A program made the translations under genes and the position numbers. From the NCBI GenBank assembly GCA_035532075.1, contig DATKRV010000070.1, positions 1 through 36,363 of the forward strand: a DNA stretch of 36,363 nt. The letters run 5' to 3'. The notes below the pieces were generated by a model. That model did no database searches and was not told where the DNA came from. It saw nothing but the letters and a program-made list of their open reading frames with translations. This DNA comes from CAIVND01 sp035532075 (GTDB lineage Bacteria > Actinomycetota > Acidimicrobiia > Acidimicrobiales > Bog-793). Below are positions 1 to 9,056 of the stretch, one piece after another. Positions within the stretch are counted from its first letter, which is position 1. Each line of letters opens with the position of its first letter.

Positions 1-142
1 GCTATTATCAAGAATTATAAGAAATAAACCGCCATAACGTCCTCTATTACATGACTACGTCTACTCCTCTGGAAGGGCGCGAAATACCTGCACACAAAGC
101 TGTACCAGGGAGCACGAGGGGTCGATCGGGGGGAACTACGGC

Positions 143-1642
143 CTAGCGATAGTCGCGCGGGATCTGGTACACACCGTCCGTTGACTTGGGCTCTGGCCCA
201 CTCATCACGTTCGACAGGTCAACCGAATCGACATCGATGGGCTCGAGGACCTCGCGTCCATAACCGGGGTATTCCTCGGCGGTGATTGCGGAATATCCAC
301 CATCCTCGCCACGCACGATGATGTTGTACCTCTTGCGCTTTCCGGCTCCCCTGGTATGTGACATCTCGGTGCAGATCTTGTAGGTGACCGGGTAGACGAC
401 GAGGGGAACGACGACGCACAACACTCGGAACGACAAGAGCACGACATTGAGCGAGACCGAGAGATAGTTCGCAAGTACGTCGGTCGCACTCGCGCCAAAG
501 AGTACGAAGTAAAAGGCGAGAACCGAGGCGCCGATCGCAGTACGCACCGGTCGTTGGCTCGGGCGATCGAGAATGTGGTGCTCGACGTTGTCACCGGTGA
601 ACTTCGCCTCAATCCATGGCCACGCCATCATGATGTTGAAGGTGATACCTGGCAGCAAGACGGAAGGGAAGAATGCGTTGGGGACCATATGGCCGGGAAG
701 ATGAATCTCCCAGCTCGGCATGACACGCAGCGCGCCATCGAGCCATCCCATATACCAGTCCGGCTGCACGGCATAGCTCACATGGAACGGTATGTATGGG
801 CCATAGAGCCAGATCGGGTTGATCTGCACGAAGGCACCGAGCAGTATCGAGACCGCGGTCGTGAGAAAGAGAAAGCCCGTGGTCTTGATCATGAATGTCG
901 GCCACAGCGGCGCTCCGACGACATTGTCCTCTCTTGCCCCATTGCCCTTGAACTGCGTGTGTTTCTGCTTGACCAGAAGTCCGAGGTGCGCGCCGAGCAG
1001 ACCAAAGATAATCAGCGGGAGGATGAGAACGTGCAGGACATAGAACCTCGGAATGATCGAACCGTTGCCGGGGAACACCCCTCCAAAGAGGAGGGTCGCG
1101 AGATAACTTCCGACAAAGGGAATCGATTCGAGGATCGAGTAGGCGATCCGGATACCCGTTCCCGAGACAAGGTCATCGGGGATTGAATAGCCGAGGAAGC
1201 CGTTCATGATCGCAAGGATCATCAGCGTTACTCCGATAAACCAGTTGAGCTCGCGCGGGCGGCGGAACCCTCCGGTGAAAAAAACCCGCAGCATGTGCAC
1301 GACAATGGATCCGACAAAGATGTTCGCCGCCCAGTGGTGCATCTGGCGCATCAGGAGACCACCACGCACAATGAACGAGAGATCCACCGTCGACTTGAAC
1401 GCAGCCGAAACGGTCTGTCCGTCGAGCGGAGCGTAGACCCCGTGATACACCACGTCCTGACCAGAGGGAACGAAGTACAACGTCAAAAAGACACCGGTCG
1501 CAAGCAGGACGATGAACGAGTACAGAGCGATCTCGCCGATCATGAACGACCAATGATCGGGAAAGATCTTGTTGAGAAGATGTCGACCCGAGCGCGAGAT
1601 TGCAAGTCGGTTGTCGAACCAGGTGAAAAGGCGGTCGATCAC
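143..1642 (-). CDS. qcrB: Cytochrome bc1 complex cytochrome b subunit (QcrB)
   Basis: This is the membrane cytochrome b of the bc1 complex, which oxidises menaquinol and passes electrons to the Rieske protein and cytochrome c. About 499 residues follow a GTG start at 1642, whose GTGA overlaps the qcrA stop. The frame stays open upstream, but that stretch is antisense-free shadow inside qcrA, so the longer start is rejected. Histidine-bearing helices are visible (RQMHHWAAN, VVHMLRVF, FYVLHVL, GAHLGL), as is the quinol-site motif QPDWY. The C-terminus is a long soluble tail, as in actinobacterial QcrB. It is last in the ctaE-qcrC-qcrA-qcrB operon. Identification is firm. Confidence 0.95.
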   Translation of the reverse strand: MIDRLFTWFDNRLAISRSGRHLLNKIFPDHWSFMIGEIALYSFIVLLATGVFLTLYFVPSGQDVVYHGVYAPLDGQTVSAAFKSTVDLSFIVRGGLLMRQMHHWAANIFVGSIVVHMLRVFFTGGFRRPRELNWFIGVTLMILAIMNGFLGYSIPDDLVSGTGIRIAYSILESIPFVGSYLATLLFGGVFPGNGSIIPRFYVLHVLILPLIIFGLLGAHLGLLVKQKHTQFKGNGAREDNVVGAPLWPTFMIKTTGFLFLTTAVSILLGAFVQINPIWLYGPYIPFHVSYAVQPDWYMGWLDGALRVMPSWEIHLPGHMVPNAFFPSVLLPGITFNIMMAWPWIEAKFTGDNVEHHILDRPSQRPVRTAIGASVLAFYFVLFGASATDVLANYLSVSLNVVLLSFRVLCVVVPLVVYPVTYKICTEMSHTRGAGKRKRYNIIVRGEDGGYSAITAEEYPGYGREVLEPIDVDSVDLSNVMSGPEPKSTDGVYQIPRDYR

Positions 1643-2574
1643 GTGGTTCCCCCTCGTTCCCAGAATCCGGGCCCGACGGGCTCGTCGTAACCGGACTGGG
1701 CGCGCAGATATCCAGAACCGTCCACGTAAAGCGGGAGTTGTGGAAGCGGGCGCGGAGCCGGTCCGAAGATCGGGATTGCTCCCTTGGTCACCTCGAAGAG
1801 CGACTGGTGACACGGGCAGAGTAGCTGCTTTGTGAGCTGCTCGTAGAGTCCGACCGGACACCCGGCGTGGGTGCACACCTTCGAGTACGCGACATAACCC
1901 TCTGGCCCCCAGCTCTCCCGACCCGGCATCGTGACGACATTTCCACTCTCTTGGACGCGGATCAGCACCGTCTGCGATAGTGCTCCACCGAGATCGTCCT
2001 CCGGAAAGACCGTTGCAAGACTTCCGGGAAGCAGATCCGCTGCCCTGAGTCTCCGACCGTCAACGGTTGAGAGGTACGATCCCCGCCTCCACTTTGTCTG
2101 ATAGAAGCTCTTCTTCGGAAGTGGACCGAGCGAGCGCACGAGCGGAAAGAGTGCGACAATGCCAAAGACCGCGCCTGAAGCGGCGAGCATTGCCCCAAGA
2201 AATCCCCGACGTCCAAAGGCGACGCGACCACGCACGACGAAGTCGGCAACGAGTTTGTCGTGCGCGTCCCTCGTGACCTCCATCAGCGCGCGTTCCTCTT
2301 CGAACGGACCACGTGGCGTCAGATACTTCCCCCAGATCACCATCGCCGCGCCAAAACCGAGAAAGCCGACTCCGAGCGTTCCGCCGAGGATCTCGTTGTC
2401 GGCGTTCTGCCAGAAGGCAGCACCAAATCCGGCGAACGCGAGCAGTGAGACGAAGAAGGTGAGTGCGGCGGCCTTCTCAACCCGCCTCGGGTTCTTCGCA
2501 AGAACCTCAAACTGTGGTGCGTCCGTTGAAACGTTCGCGTCCTTTGTGCCGTCATGGCCGTGATGATTAGACAT
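1639..2574 (-). CDS. qcrA: Rieske iron-sulfur subunit of bc1 complex (QcrA)
   Basis: The Rieske [2Fe-2S] protein takes electrons from menaquinol and passes them to the diheme cytochrome c. It has 311 residues. The cluster motifs CTHAGC (Cys234, His236, Cys239) and CPCH (Cys253 to His256) are intact. Three hydrophobic helices lie near residues 35-53, 62-82 and 124-146. A twin-arginine pair (GRRGFL, about residue 121) precedes the third, as in actinobacterial QcrA proteins that use Tat for their last segment. The ATG at 2574 overlaps the qcrC stop by 8 bases and has an AGGAAG ribosome site. tatA lies elsewhere in this window (12288-12599). Confidence 0.95.
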   Translation of the reverse strand: MSNHHGHDGTKDANVSTDAPQFEVLAKNPRRVEKAAALTFFVSLLAFAGFGAAFWQNADNEILGGTLGVGFLGFGAAMVIWGKYLTPRGPFEEERALMEVTRDAHDKLVADFVVRGRVAFGRRGFLGAMLAASGAVFGIVALFPLVRSLGPLPKKSFYQTKWRRGSYLSTVDGRRLRAADLLPGSLATVFPEDDLGGALSQTVLIRVQESGNVVTMPGRESWGPEGYVAYSKVCTHAGCPVGLYEQLTKQLLCPCHQSLFEVTKGAIPIFGPAPRPLPQLPLYVDGSGYLRAQSGYDEPVGPGFWERGGTT

Positions 2575-3451
2575 GTGCTTCCTTTAACGCATCGTCCGTG
2601 CTCTCCTCGTCTTCGCTTCGATCTCCCACCCAGAGCGCGAACAAAAGACATGCGCCGACTCCAATAAACAGTCCGATGAATCCCTCCGCGACCGGACCGT
2701 CCCCTCCGAGGCCGATCCCTCCGACGTTGTCGGGATGTCCGATGTCCTTGGCGACATAGGCAACGACATCACGCACCTGAGCAGCAGTCAGCGCGCCAGG
2801 ATAGAAACGCGGCATGTTGCCCGGTGCGGTGATGATCGCCTCGCTGATCATCGTTGGCGTCAACCCGTGCAGCGAGGGCGCATTGAGCTGACCAGAGAGC
2901 GCATCTCCTGATCCGGTGATCGTATGGCATCCTGCGCAGTTCTCAGAGAACAGATTCTGTCCCTCCGAGACATTTGCACCACTGACAGCACCGCTTGGAA
3001 TTGCGAATCCACCCGGTTTGAGACTTGCCACATAGTCTGCAATCGCAATCGTCTGGGCACGAGTGAAGCGATCGGGACCACGGCTCGGCTGGGCAGTTGG
3101 AACCGCGAGCGGCATCCATCCACTTGAGACCCAAAGGTCTACCGTTGCAGCACCTCGGCCGAGCAGCGACACTCCGAGAGAACTTCCAGCTGCATCGAGA
3201 CCGTGACAACTCGAACAGTTCTCGTCGAACAACGTCTCGCCGAGACCAAGCGCCGGCGAGAGTCGCTGCGGGCCTTTCGCGGCCGCGGCCTTCGTCGCCC
3301 CGGCGTCGCTCTCCACGGGCATGGTCTTGTCTGTAGGCGCCTTTGGCGCCACTGCGTGCGTCGACGCGCCTGCGCCGACTGCGCCAGTCGCGAATATTCC
3401 GACCAGCAAGACCGCACCCACGAGGGTGATTTGCAATGAGGATCGTCGCAT
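2567..3451 (-). CDS. qcrC: Diheme cytochrome c subunit of bc1 complex (QcrC)
   Basis: This membrane-anchored diheme cytochrome c carries electrons from the Rieske protein straight to the aa3 oxidase in actinobacterial bc1-aa3 supercomplexes. It has 294 residues. An N-terminal hydrophobic segment (about 8-27) is a signal or anchor. An Ala/Pro-rich linker follows, then two heme sites, CSSCH at 79-83 and CAGCH at 172-176. A C-terminal membrane helix spans about 260-282 and is followed by an acidic tail. The start lies two bases from the ctaE stop. Candidate axial methionines sit in GWMP and NMPRF. Confidence 0.95.
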   Translation of the reverse strand: MRRSSLQITLVGAVLLVGIFATGAVGAGASTHAVAPKAPTDKTMPVESDAGATKAAAAKGPQRLSPALGLGETLFDENCSSCHGLDAAGSSLGVSLLGRGAATVDLWVSSGWMPLAVPTAQPSRGPDRFTRAQTIAIADYVASLKPGGFAIPSGAVSGANVSEGQNLFSENCAGCHTITGSGDALSGQLNAPSLHGLTPTMISEAIITAPGNMPRFYPGALTAAQVRDVVAYVAKDIGHPDNVGGIGLGGDGPVAEGFIGLFIGVGACLLFALWVGDRSEDEESTDDALKEAHV

Positions 3452-3453
3452 CG

Positions 3454-4053
3454 TTACGAGAGCAGAAAGAGGGCGCTGAACAGCCCGACCCAGACGATGT
3501 CGACAAAGTGCCAGTAATAACTCACTGCTTGGTAAACCGGTGTCTCGCCCTGGTCACCCTTGGGCCCCGACATCCGGAACAAGAGAAAGACCATCGCAAC
3601 GAGACCGAGAAACACATGGAGGCCGTGCAATCCCGACATCACATAAAAGAGCGAGCCATAGGCATTGGTACGTGGACGGAACGGAAGCGTTTTCCACTCA
3701 TAGGCCTGATTCCCGAGAAAAGCAGCACCCAAAATCAACGTGCACCAGATCCACGCGCGGGCCTTCTTGCGATTGCCGTGTTCTGCGGCCCACACACCGA
3801 ACTGCATCGTCGGACTCGAGGCGAGCAACACGATCGTGAAAACCAGCGCCTGATAGGTATCGAGTTTTGTCCCCGGCGGAGGCCACACCGCTGCATTCGA
3901 ACGGATCGTAAAGAACGCCGCGAAAAGACCGCTGAAGAACATGAACTCAGAGCCGAGCCAGATCATCACACCGACAGCGAGGAGCTGAGGTCGTTGCACA
4001 GGAGGGGCCGAAGGCACTTTGGGAGATGGCACGCTGAGGGTCGTGTCGGTCAC
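3454..4053 (-). CDS. ctaE: Cytochrome c oxidase subunit III (CtaE)
   Basis: Subunit III of the aa3 cytochrome c oxidase, a membrane protein that stabilises the catalytic core. The GTG at 4053 (VTDTTLSVPS) gives about 199 residues, the usual length for this family. An upstream TTG at 4137 would add 28 residues with no family resemblance, so the shorter start is preferred. Neither start has a clear ribosome site, and the mRNA may be leaderless. Helices with GSEFMFFSGLFAAFF, SGLHGLHVFLG and YWHFVDIVWV are typical of subunit III. It heads the operon that continues into qcrCAB and is divergent from hemE. Confidence 0.93.
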   Translation of the reverse strand: MTDTTLSVPSPKVPSAPPVQRPQLLAVGVMIWLGSEFMFFSGLFAAFFTIRSNAAVWPPPGTKLDTYQALVFTIVLLASSPTMQFGVWAAEHGNRKKARAWIWCTLILGAAFLGNQAYEWKTLPFRPRTNAYGSLFYVMSGLHGLHVFLGLVAMVFLLFRMSGPKGDQGETPVYQAVSYYWHFVDIVWVGLFSALFLLS

Positions 4054-4141
4054 GCCATATTTCTTAGTCCAACAAGGTCCCTTTTGGCCAAACGGACGCG
4101 AGCCAGTCTCGGGGAGCACAAAGATGGGCGGCCTCAAGCAT

Positions 4142-4147
4142 TAGCGT
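4142..4147 (+). promoter_or_regulatory. Possible leaderless -10 box for hemE
   Basis: TAGCGT fits the TANNNT -10 pattern and ends six bases before the hemE GTG, with no ribosome site between. This is the arrangement of leaderless actinobacterial mRNAs. No convincing -35 is visible, so the call is tentative. Confidence 0.3.
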
Positions 4148-4153
4148 CTAGAC

Positions 4154-5194
4154 GTGGAAGTCTCCGCCTCCCCCTTTCTCAGAGCATGCCGCTGCGAGGA
4201 CGTCGAACAGGTTCCCGTGTGGTTCATGCGTCAGGCCGGTCGCTCGTTGCCCGAATATCGGGCGATGCGACGGAGCGAATCCATCCTTGAGGCGGTCAGG
4301 AACCCCGAGCTCGCGTGCGAGATCACGCTTCAGCCCGTTCGGCGTTACGGCGTTGATGCCGCCATCCTGTTCTCCGATATCGTCGTCCCGGCGGCTGCTA
4401 TCGGAGTCGGAATCGAGATCGTCGCGGGTCGCGGCCCGGTTATCGGCGAACCCTTCCGGCGCGCAAAGGACATCAATCGGCTCCGTCCACTCGAACCCGA
4501 GGTCGATACGCCCTATGTCATCGAAACAATCAAGATGCTCAAAGGAGCTCTCGATGTTCCCCTGATCGGGTTTGCTGGCGCCCCATTCACGGTCGCGAGC
4601 TACCTGATCGAAGGTGGCCCAAGTCGCAACTTCACCCACACCAAGGCGCTGATGCACACCGACGAATCGACGTGGTTCGCACTTGTCGACCGACTCGCCG
4701 ACCTCGCGATTGCCTCGCTGGTCTCGCAGATCGAGGCTGGTGTCGACGCGATCCAGCTGTTCGACAGCTGGGCCGGATCACTCAGCCGCCGCGACTACGC
4801 GTACTTCGTTCAACCGGCGACGACCAAGGTACTCGAAGCGGTCGGAGGAACCGGCTGCGCGCGTATCCATTTTGGAGTCGGCACGGGCGAGCTGCTTGAT
4901 CTCATGGCGGATACCGGTACCGACGTCATCGGTGTCGACTGGCGAACTTCGTTGGCCGAAGCGTCGACGCGCGTCGGGACGCACCGCGCGCTCCAGGGGA
5001 ACCTCGATCCCGCGCTGGTCGTCGCAGGCTATGAACCCGCCAGACAAGAGAGCGAGCGCATCCTCAGAGAGGGCGCCAAGCACGGCGGCCACATCTTCAA
5101 CCTCGGGCACGGAGTCCTCCCCGAGACCGACCCAGATGTGTTGACGCGACTCGTGGAGTACATCCACAGCTGGGATCCGAGAGCGACGCAATGA
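4154..5194 (+). CDS. hemE: Uroporphyrinogen decarboxylase (HemE)
   Basis: It decarboxylates uroporphyrinogen III to coproporphyrinogen III in the cytoplasm. It has 346 residues, the family's usual length. Signature 1 is seen near the N-terminus (FMRQAGRSLPEYR, with the substrate-binding arginines) and signature 2 near residue 140 (GFAGAPFTVASYLIEGG). The catalytic Asp lies in LFSDIVV and a conserved Asp-Ser-Trp in QLFDSWAG. The start is a GTG. It is first in the hemE-hemH-hemY operon, and its stop overlaps the hemH start as ATGA. Confidence 0.96.
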   Translation: MEVSASPFLRACRCEDVEQVPVWFMRQAGRSLPEYRAMRRSESILEAVRNPELACEITLQPVRRYGVDAAILFSDIVVPAAAIGVGIEIVAGRGPVIGEPFRRAKDINRLRPLEPEVDTPYVIETIKMLKGALDVPLIGFAGAPFTVASYLIEGGPSRNFTHTKALMHTDESTWFALVDRLADLAIASLVSQIEAGVDAIQLFDSWAGSLSRRDYAYFVQPATTKVLEAVGGTGCARIHFGVGTGELLDLMADTGTDVIGVDWRTSLAEASTRVGTHRALQGNLDPALVVAGYEPARQESERILREGAKHGGHIFNLGHGVLPETDPDVLTRLVEYIHSWDPRATQ

Positions 5195-6126
5195 CGGTCG
5201 CGGTACTGGCCATGGCCTACGGAACGCCATCGAGCCCAGATGACGTGCTCTCGTTCTATACCGACGTCCGACGGGGGCGCCCGCCAAGTGCCGAACAGCT
5301 CGCCGATCTCGAGCGTCGCTACCTCGCAATCGGAGGCATCTCCCCGCTACGCGAGCGGACCGAAGCCCAGATCGCGGGGCTTCAACGGGCGCTCGACGCG
5401 CGCGCACCGGGGACGTTCGCCACTTTCTATGGCTCGAAGCACTCCACACCAAAGATTGAACAACAGATCGCGACAATTGCCTCGCAGGGATACCGCGAGC
5501 TCGTTGGCCTCGTACTTGCACCGCACTATTCAGCGCTCAGCGTCGGCGAATACATCGAACGGGCGAGTGACGCGGCCAAAGCACACGACATCGCTTCGAT
5601 CTTCATCGAGCGCTGGGGCACTGATGAAACCTTCATCGAGCTGCTTGCCGAACGCCTCGGCGAGGCGATAGAGAAGATCGCGATGCAATCTACAAACTTC
5701 GAGGTCGTCTTTAGCGCGCACAGTCTTCCTGCCCGCATACTCGAATTCGACGATCCGTACCCTGATGAGCTGGCTGAGACCGCCGGGCTTGTCGCGCACA
5801 CACTCGGACTCAAGCACTATCGAACGGGCTGGCAGAGCGCCGGGAGGACGCCCGATCCATGGCTCGGACCCGATCTCCTCGTCCTCTTCGAGCAGCTCCA
5901 GGGGGAGCGGTTCGACGGCGTCGTCGTCTGTCCGGCGGGCTTCACCTCCGATCATCTCGAGGTGCTCTATGACCTCGACATCGAGGCGAGTAACCGCGCA
6001 CGCGACCTCGGAATGGCGTTTGTCCGGACGCGTTCTCTGAATGACGATGCGAAGATGGCCGATCTCCTCGCGGTTCGCATCATTGCAGCAGAGAACATGC
6101 TGCACCGATCCGACCGACCGAAATGA
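5191..6126 (+). CDS. hemH: Ferrochelatase (probably coproporphyrin ferrochelatase, HemH/CpfC)
   Basis: It inserts Fe2+ into a porphyrin. In Actinobacteria the substrate is normally coproporphyrin III, so that role is inferred from the lineage. It has 311 residues. Visible motifs are the N-terminal AYGTPSSPDDV, the catalytic-His segment FSAHSLP, the WQSAGRTPDPWLGPDL region, and the C-terminal signature PAGFTSDHLEVLYDLDIEA. ATGA overlaps at both ends couple it to hemE and hemY. It looks intact. Confidence 0.95.
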   Translation: MTVAVLAMAYGTPSSPDDVLSFYTDVRRGRPPSAEQLADLERRYLAIGGISPLRERTEAQIAGLQRALDARAPGTFATFYGSKHSTPKIEQQIATIASQGYRELVGLVLAPHYSALSVGEYIERASDAAKAHDIASIFIERWGTDETFIELLAERLGEAIEKIAMQSTNFEVVFSAHSLPARILEFDDPYPDELAETAGLVAHTLGLKHYRTGWQSAGRTPDPWLGPDLLVLFEQLQGERFDGVVVCPAGFTSDHLEVLYDLDIEASNRARDLGMAFVRTRSLNDDAKMADLLAVRIIAAENMLHRSDRPK

Positions 6127-7610
6127 CTCGGCCGACCGTCATCGTCGTCGGAGGGGGCATCTCCGGACTCGTGAGTGCCTGGACGCTTCGCGACGTTGCC
6201 GACGTGACGCTGCTTGAGTCCTCGGAGCGTCTCGGAGGCAAGATCGAGACGACCGTGTTCCGTGGTCGCCCTCTCGACATCGGCCCCGATGCATTCATCG
6301 TGCGAAATACCGCAGGCGTCGCTCTGTGCGAGGAGCTGGGGATCGACACACAGCTCATCGAGCCAAGTTCGAAGAACGCGGCGATCTATACGCGTGGGCA
6401 TCTTCGCGCCCTTCCCGATCAACTCGTTTTTGGCATCCCGACGCGTATCGGAGCACTGTATCGCTCGCACGTCATCAGCTTGTGGGGCGTGCTGCGCGTG
6501 CTGCGCGATCGATATTCGCGCGTCCCCCTGGTCTCGGAGGCATTCGCCGAGAAGGTGCGCACCGGTCAAACCGACCCGACGGTCGGCGAAATCTTCGCGC
6601 CACGCTTCGGAGCTGCCATCGTCTCGAATCTCATTGACCCACTGGTCGGAGGGATCAACGCGAGCGACGTCAAGACACTCTCGTTTGCCTCATCAATGCC
6701 GATGATCTTCGATCGGATCATCGGCCAGAAAAGCGTGATGCGTGCCCTCCAACGAAACGACCAACCCGAGACGACAGAGTCAGGGTCGATATTCCGCGGC
6801 CTCGGACCAGGGATGTCTAGTCTGGTCGACACCATCGTGAATTCGCTTTCGCGCAGCGGAGCGAACGTCATCTGCAACGAACCCGTCACCGGCCTCTCGC
6901 TCGACGCCTCGGGTGCCTATGTCCTCACCTGCCGGTCTGGCCAGAGGATGGCCGACGCGGTCATCCTTGCAACGCCCTCCTTTGTCAGTTCCGACCTCGT
7001 CCGGCAACTCTCGGTGGAACTCGCAGAGGAACTGAGCGAGATCCCCTATGCGGGTGTTGCGACGGCATCGTTTGCTTGGGCGATGCGCGACGTCCCACAA
7101 CGGATCGCGCGCGAGTTGCACTCGCTGCTCGATATCCATGATGGCAAAGACTCTCGAACGACCTCTCAAACCTGTTTGCCCGGAAGCGGAGTGCTGATCG
7201 CGCGCGATGCAAAGATGCTCAGCACTGCAACCTCGTTCACCTCGACGAAGTGGCCGCGATCATCTCGCGAAGACGAGATCGTCATTCGCGCCTCTGTCGG
7301 TCGCCACAACGATGCCGCATTCGAATCGCTGAGCGACGAGGAGCTCATCGAATCGATCAGGCGAGAGATCAAAGTTGTGCTTGGGATCGCGGCAGATCCC
7401 CTTGAGGTACTCGTGAAACGTTGGCCGAGATCATTCCCCCAGTACGTCTCAGGACACCGAGCGCGGGTGCGGCGCATCGAGGAACTCGCGACAGGTATCG
7501 GAGTCGGACTCGTCGGTGCTGCCTATCACGGCATCGGACTCCCCTCATGCATTGCCAATGCCAGGTCGGTCAGCCAGCGAGTTGCGGATCGCTTCGGTCC
7601 AGCGCGATAA
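6123..7610 (+). CDS. hemY: Coproporphyrinogen/protoporphyrinogen III oxidase (HemY/CgoX)
   Basis: This FAD-dependent oxidase removes six electrons from the porphyrinogen ring. In Actinobacteria it is usually the oxygen-dependent coproporphyrinogen III oxidase, which would work just before HemH. It has 495 residues. The N-terminal dinucleotide-binding motif VVGGGISGL (about 7-15) is followed by LLESSERLGGKIET and DIGPDAFIVR, all typical of the HemG/HemY amine-oxidase fold. The FAD-closing segment GLVGAAYHGIGLPSCI is near the C-terminus. The next gene is on the other strand, so the operon ends here without a chdC/hemQ gene. Confidence 0.93.
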   Translation: MTRPTVIVVGGGISGLVSAWTLRDVADVTLLESSERLGGKIETTVFRGRPLDIGPDAFIVRNTAGVALCEELGIDTQLIEPSSKNAAIYTRGHLRALPDQLVFGIPTRIGALYRSHVISLWGVLRVLRDRYSRVPLVSEAFAEKVRTGQTDPTVGEIFAPRFGAAIVSNLIDPLVGGINASDVKTLSFASSMPMIFDRIIGQKSVMRALQRNDQPETTESGSIFRGLGPGMSSLVDTIVNSLSRSGANVICNEPVTGLSLDASGAYVLTCRSGQRMADAVILATPSFVSSDLVRQLSVELAEELSEIPYAGVATASFAWAMRDVPQRIARELHSLLDIHDGKDSRTTSQTCLPGSGVLIARDAKMLSTATSFTSTKWPRSSREDEIVIRASVGRHNDAAFESLSDEELIESIRREIKVVLGIAADPLEVLVKRWPRSFPQYVSGHRARVRRIEELATGIGVGLVGAAYHGIGLPSCIANARSVSQRVADRFGPAR

Positions 7611-7630
7611 GAGCCGCGAGCGAACGGGCG

Positions 7631-8182
7631 TTAGGCCGAGGCGCCCTGGGTCGCTCCATCGGCGATGACAGACTCATGGGCCATGTCACTCTCTCCGTGT
7701 CCATGATGGTGATGTGGGTGCTTGAAGAGCACCTTGTTGAACAGATAGAACTTGCTCACCCACAGGACTCCATAGGTCGTGAAGTTTGCCGCCTCGACGA
7801 CAAGGGTCAAAAGCGCGTGCGATTGGGTGACATGATGCGCGGTTGTCGCCGCGAGGTGGACGACAAGGGTCGACAGCGCCGCACTGACGATCGCGACAAC
7901 CCAGAACGGGATAATCTCCTTGGTCAGGTGGGACTTGCCGGTTTTTCCCCACGCCCAGGCTCGGTTGAGATAGTACGAGGGCACGGTCGTGATCGCCGTG
8001 GCAAGCAGGTTGCACATCGCCGCAGATGCAAGCTTAAGCACACCGAAAAACAGTCCAAGGAGACCAAGAGCAAAGACGGTCGTGATCACCGAGACCATCG
8101 AGTACCGCAAGAGGCGCTTGAACTCTGTGGTCTTACGGTACGCCTGTGCGCGCTCGAATACCGTCAGTGACTCAGAGGACAT
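7631..8182 (-). CDS. GtrA-like membrane protein with His-rich tail
   Basis: GtrA-family proteins are small four-helix membrane proteins, often linked to transfer of polyprenyl-phosphate sugars across the membrane for cell-envelope glycans. The ATG at 8182 gives 183 residues and starts 25 bases from the divergent tesB start; a longer frame would run into tesB. Four hydrophobic segments are visible, and a conserved-type sequence (SYYLNRAWAWGKTG) sits between helices two and three. The C-terminus carries KHPHHHHGHG, which could bind metal or may be a neutral polar tail. No glycosyltransferase gene is adjacent, so the role is unknown. Confidence 0.8.
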   Translation of the reverse strand: MSSESLTVFERAQAYRKTTEFKRLLRYSMVSVITTVFALGLLGLFFGVLKLASAAMCNLLATAITTVPSYYLNRAWAWGKTGKSHLTKEIIPFWVVAIVSAALSTLVVHLAATTAHHVTQSHALLTLVVEAANFTTYGVLWVSKFYLFNKVLFKHPHHHHGHGESDMAHESVIADGATQGASA

Positions 8183-8189
8183 GAATAAG

Positions 8190-8200
8190 TACTGTACCTT
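8190..8200. promoter_or_regulatory. Overlapping back-to-back -10 boxes for gtrA-like gene and tesB
   Basis: The 25-base gap between two divergent start codons contains TACAGT on the minus strand (8196-8191, eight bases before the ATG at 8182) and TACCTT on the plus strand (8195-8200, seven bases before the ATG at 8208). Both match TANNNT at leaderless spacing. Any -35 elements would lie inside the opposite gene. The call rests on motif and spacing only. Confidence 0.35.
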
Positions 8201-8207
8201 CTGAGCT

Positions 8208-9056
8208 ATGTCAGAGGGTATCGCGAGCTTCCTCAATCTCCTCGACCTCGAAACGATCGAGGTGAACATCTTCCGGGGCCAGAATCTTGGTGGTCGGGCA
8301 CGGGTATTTGGCGGTCAGGTGGCCGCCCAGGCGCTGATTGCGGCTGGAAGGACGGTCGAACAGGGACGGGTTCACTCACTCCACGCGTATTTTCTCCGCG
8401 CTGGGGACCCAGGTGTGCCAATTCTGTATGAGGTGGACCGGATCCGTGACGGACGCTCGTTTGCGACGAGACGGGTGGTCGCGATCCAGCGTGGAAGGGC
8501 CATATTCAACGCCGCCTACTCGTTCCACGTCGACGAGCCAGGGCTGATCCACCAGAACCCGATGACCGACATACCGGTTCCAGATGATCTGCCAGTGCTC
8601 GAGATCCCCGATGACCGACGCTACGGTCCGGCGCTTTCGTATCTCGAGGGAAACGGCTTTGACATCCGTTTCGTCGGCGAGGCACCGTGGCGAGCCCGAC
8701 CGGGATCGATCGAACGCGAACAGCTCTGGTTCCGCGCCACCGAGGCGCTTGCAGACGATCCGCTCCTGCACACCGCGATCATGACCTTTGTCTCAGACCT
8801 CACCCTCGTCAGCACGATTCTCCTGCGTCACGGTCTCTCACTGTTTGACACGGAGTTCTTTGGTGCGAGCCTCGATCACTGCATGTGGTTCCATCGACCG
8901 TTTCGGGTCGATGACTGGATCTTCTACGACCTCAACAGCCCGGTTGCGTACGGCGCACGCGGACTCTCGCACGGCTCGCTCTACGCAAAGAACGGTGATC
9001 TGGCCGCAAGTGTCGCCCAGGAGGGACTCGTCCGGATCGAAGAGCCGAATCAATGA
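8208..9056 (+). CDS. tesB: Acyl-CoA thioesterase II (TesB)
   Basis: It hydrolyses acyl-CoA to free fatty acid and CoA. The 282 residues form a double hotdog fold of normal TesB length. The N-terminal hotdog has RVFGGQVAAQAL and HSLHAYFLRAGDP. The C-terminal one has SLDHCMWFHRPFRVDDW, with the Asp of the catalytic triad, then GLSHGSLY and VAQEGLVR, which supply the Ser/Thr and Gln positions. There is no clear ribosome site, and a TANNNT box seven bases upstream suggests a leaderless mRNA. Its stop overlaps a small downstream ORF as ATGA. Confidence 0.92.
   Translation: MSEGIASFLNLLDLETIEVNIFRGQNLGGRARVFGGQVAAQALIAAGRTVEQGRVHSLHAYFLRAGDPGVPILYEVDRIRDGRSFATRRVVAIQRGRAIFNAAYSFHVDEPGLIHQNPMTDIPVPDDLPVLEIPDDRRYGPALSYLEGNGFDIRFVGEAPWRARPGSIEREQLWFRATEALADDPLLHTAIMTFVSDLTLVSTILLRHGLSLFDTEFFGASLDHCMWFHRPFRVDDWIFYDLNSPVAYGARGLSHGSLYAKNGDLAASVAQEGLVRIEEPNQ

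Noticed and set aside
553..1186. 210-residue plus-strand ORF opposite qcrB
   Set aside because: Charged low-complexity antisense shadow of a GC-rich membrane-protein gene.
1643..1876. 78-residue N-terminal extension of QcrB
   Set aside because: It lies inside qcrA in another frame, is Arg/Ala-rich, and the GTG at 1642 overlaps the qcrA stop like other genes here.
3436..4290. 284-residue plus-strand ORF opposite ctaE
   Set aside because: Antisense shadow; His/Arg/Glu-rich with no domain, and it conflicts with both ctaE and hemE.
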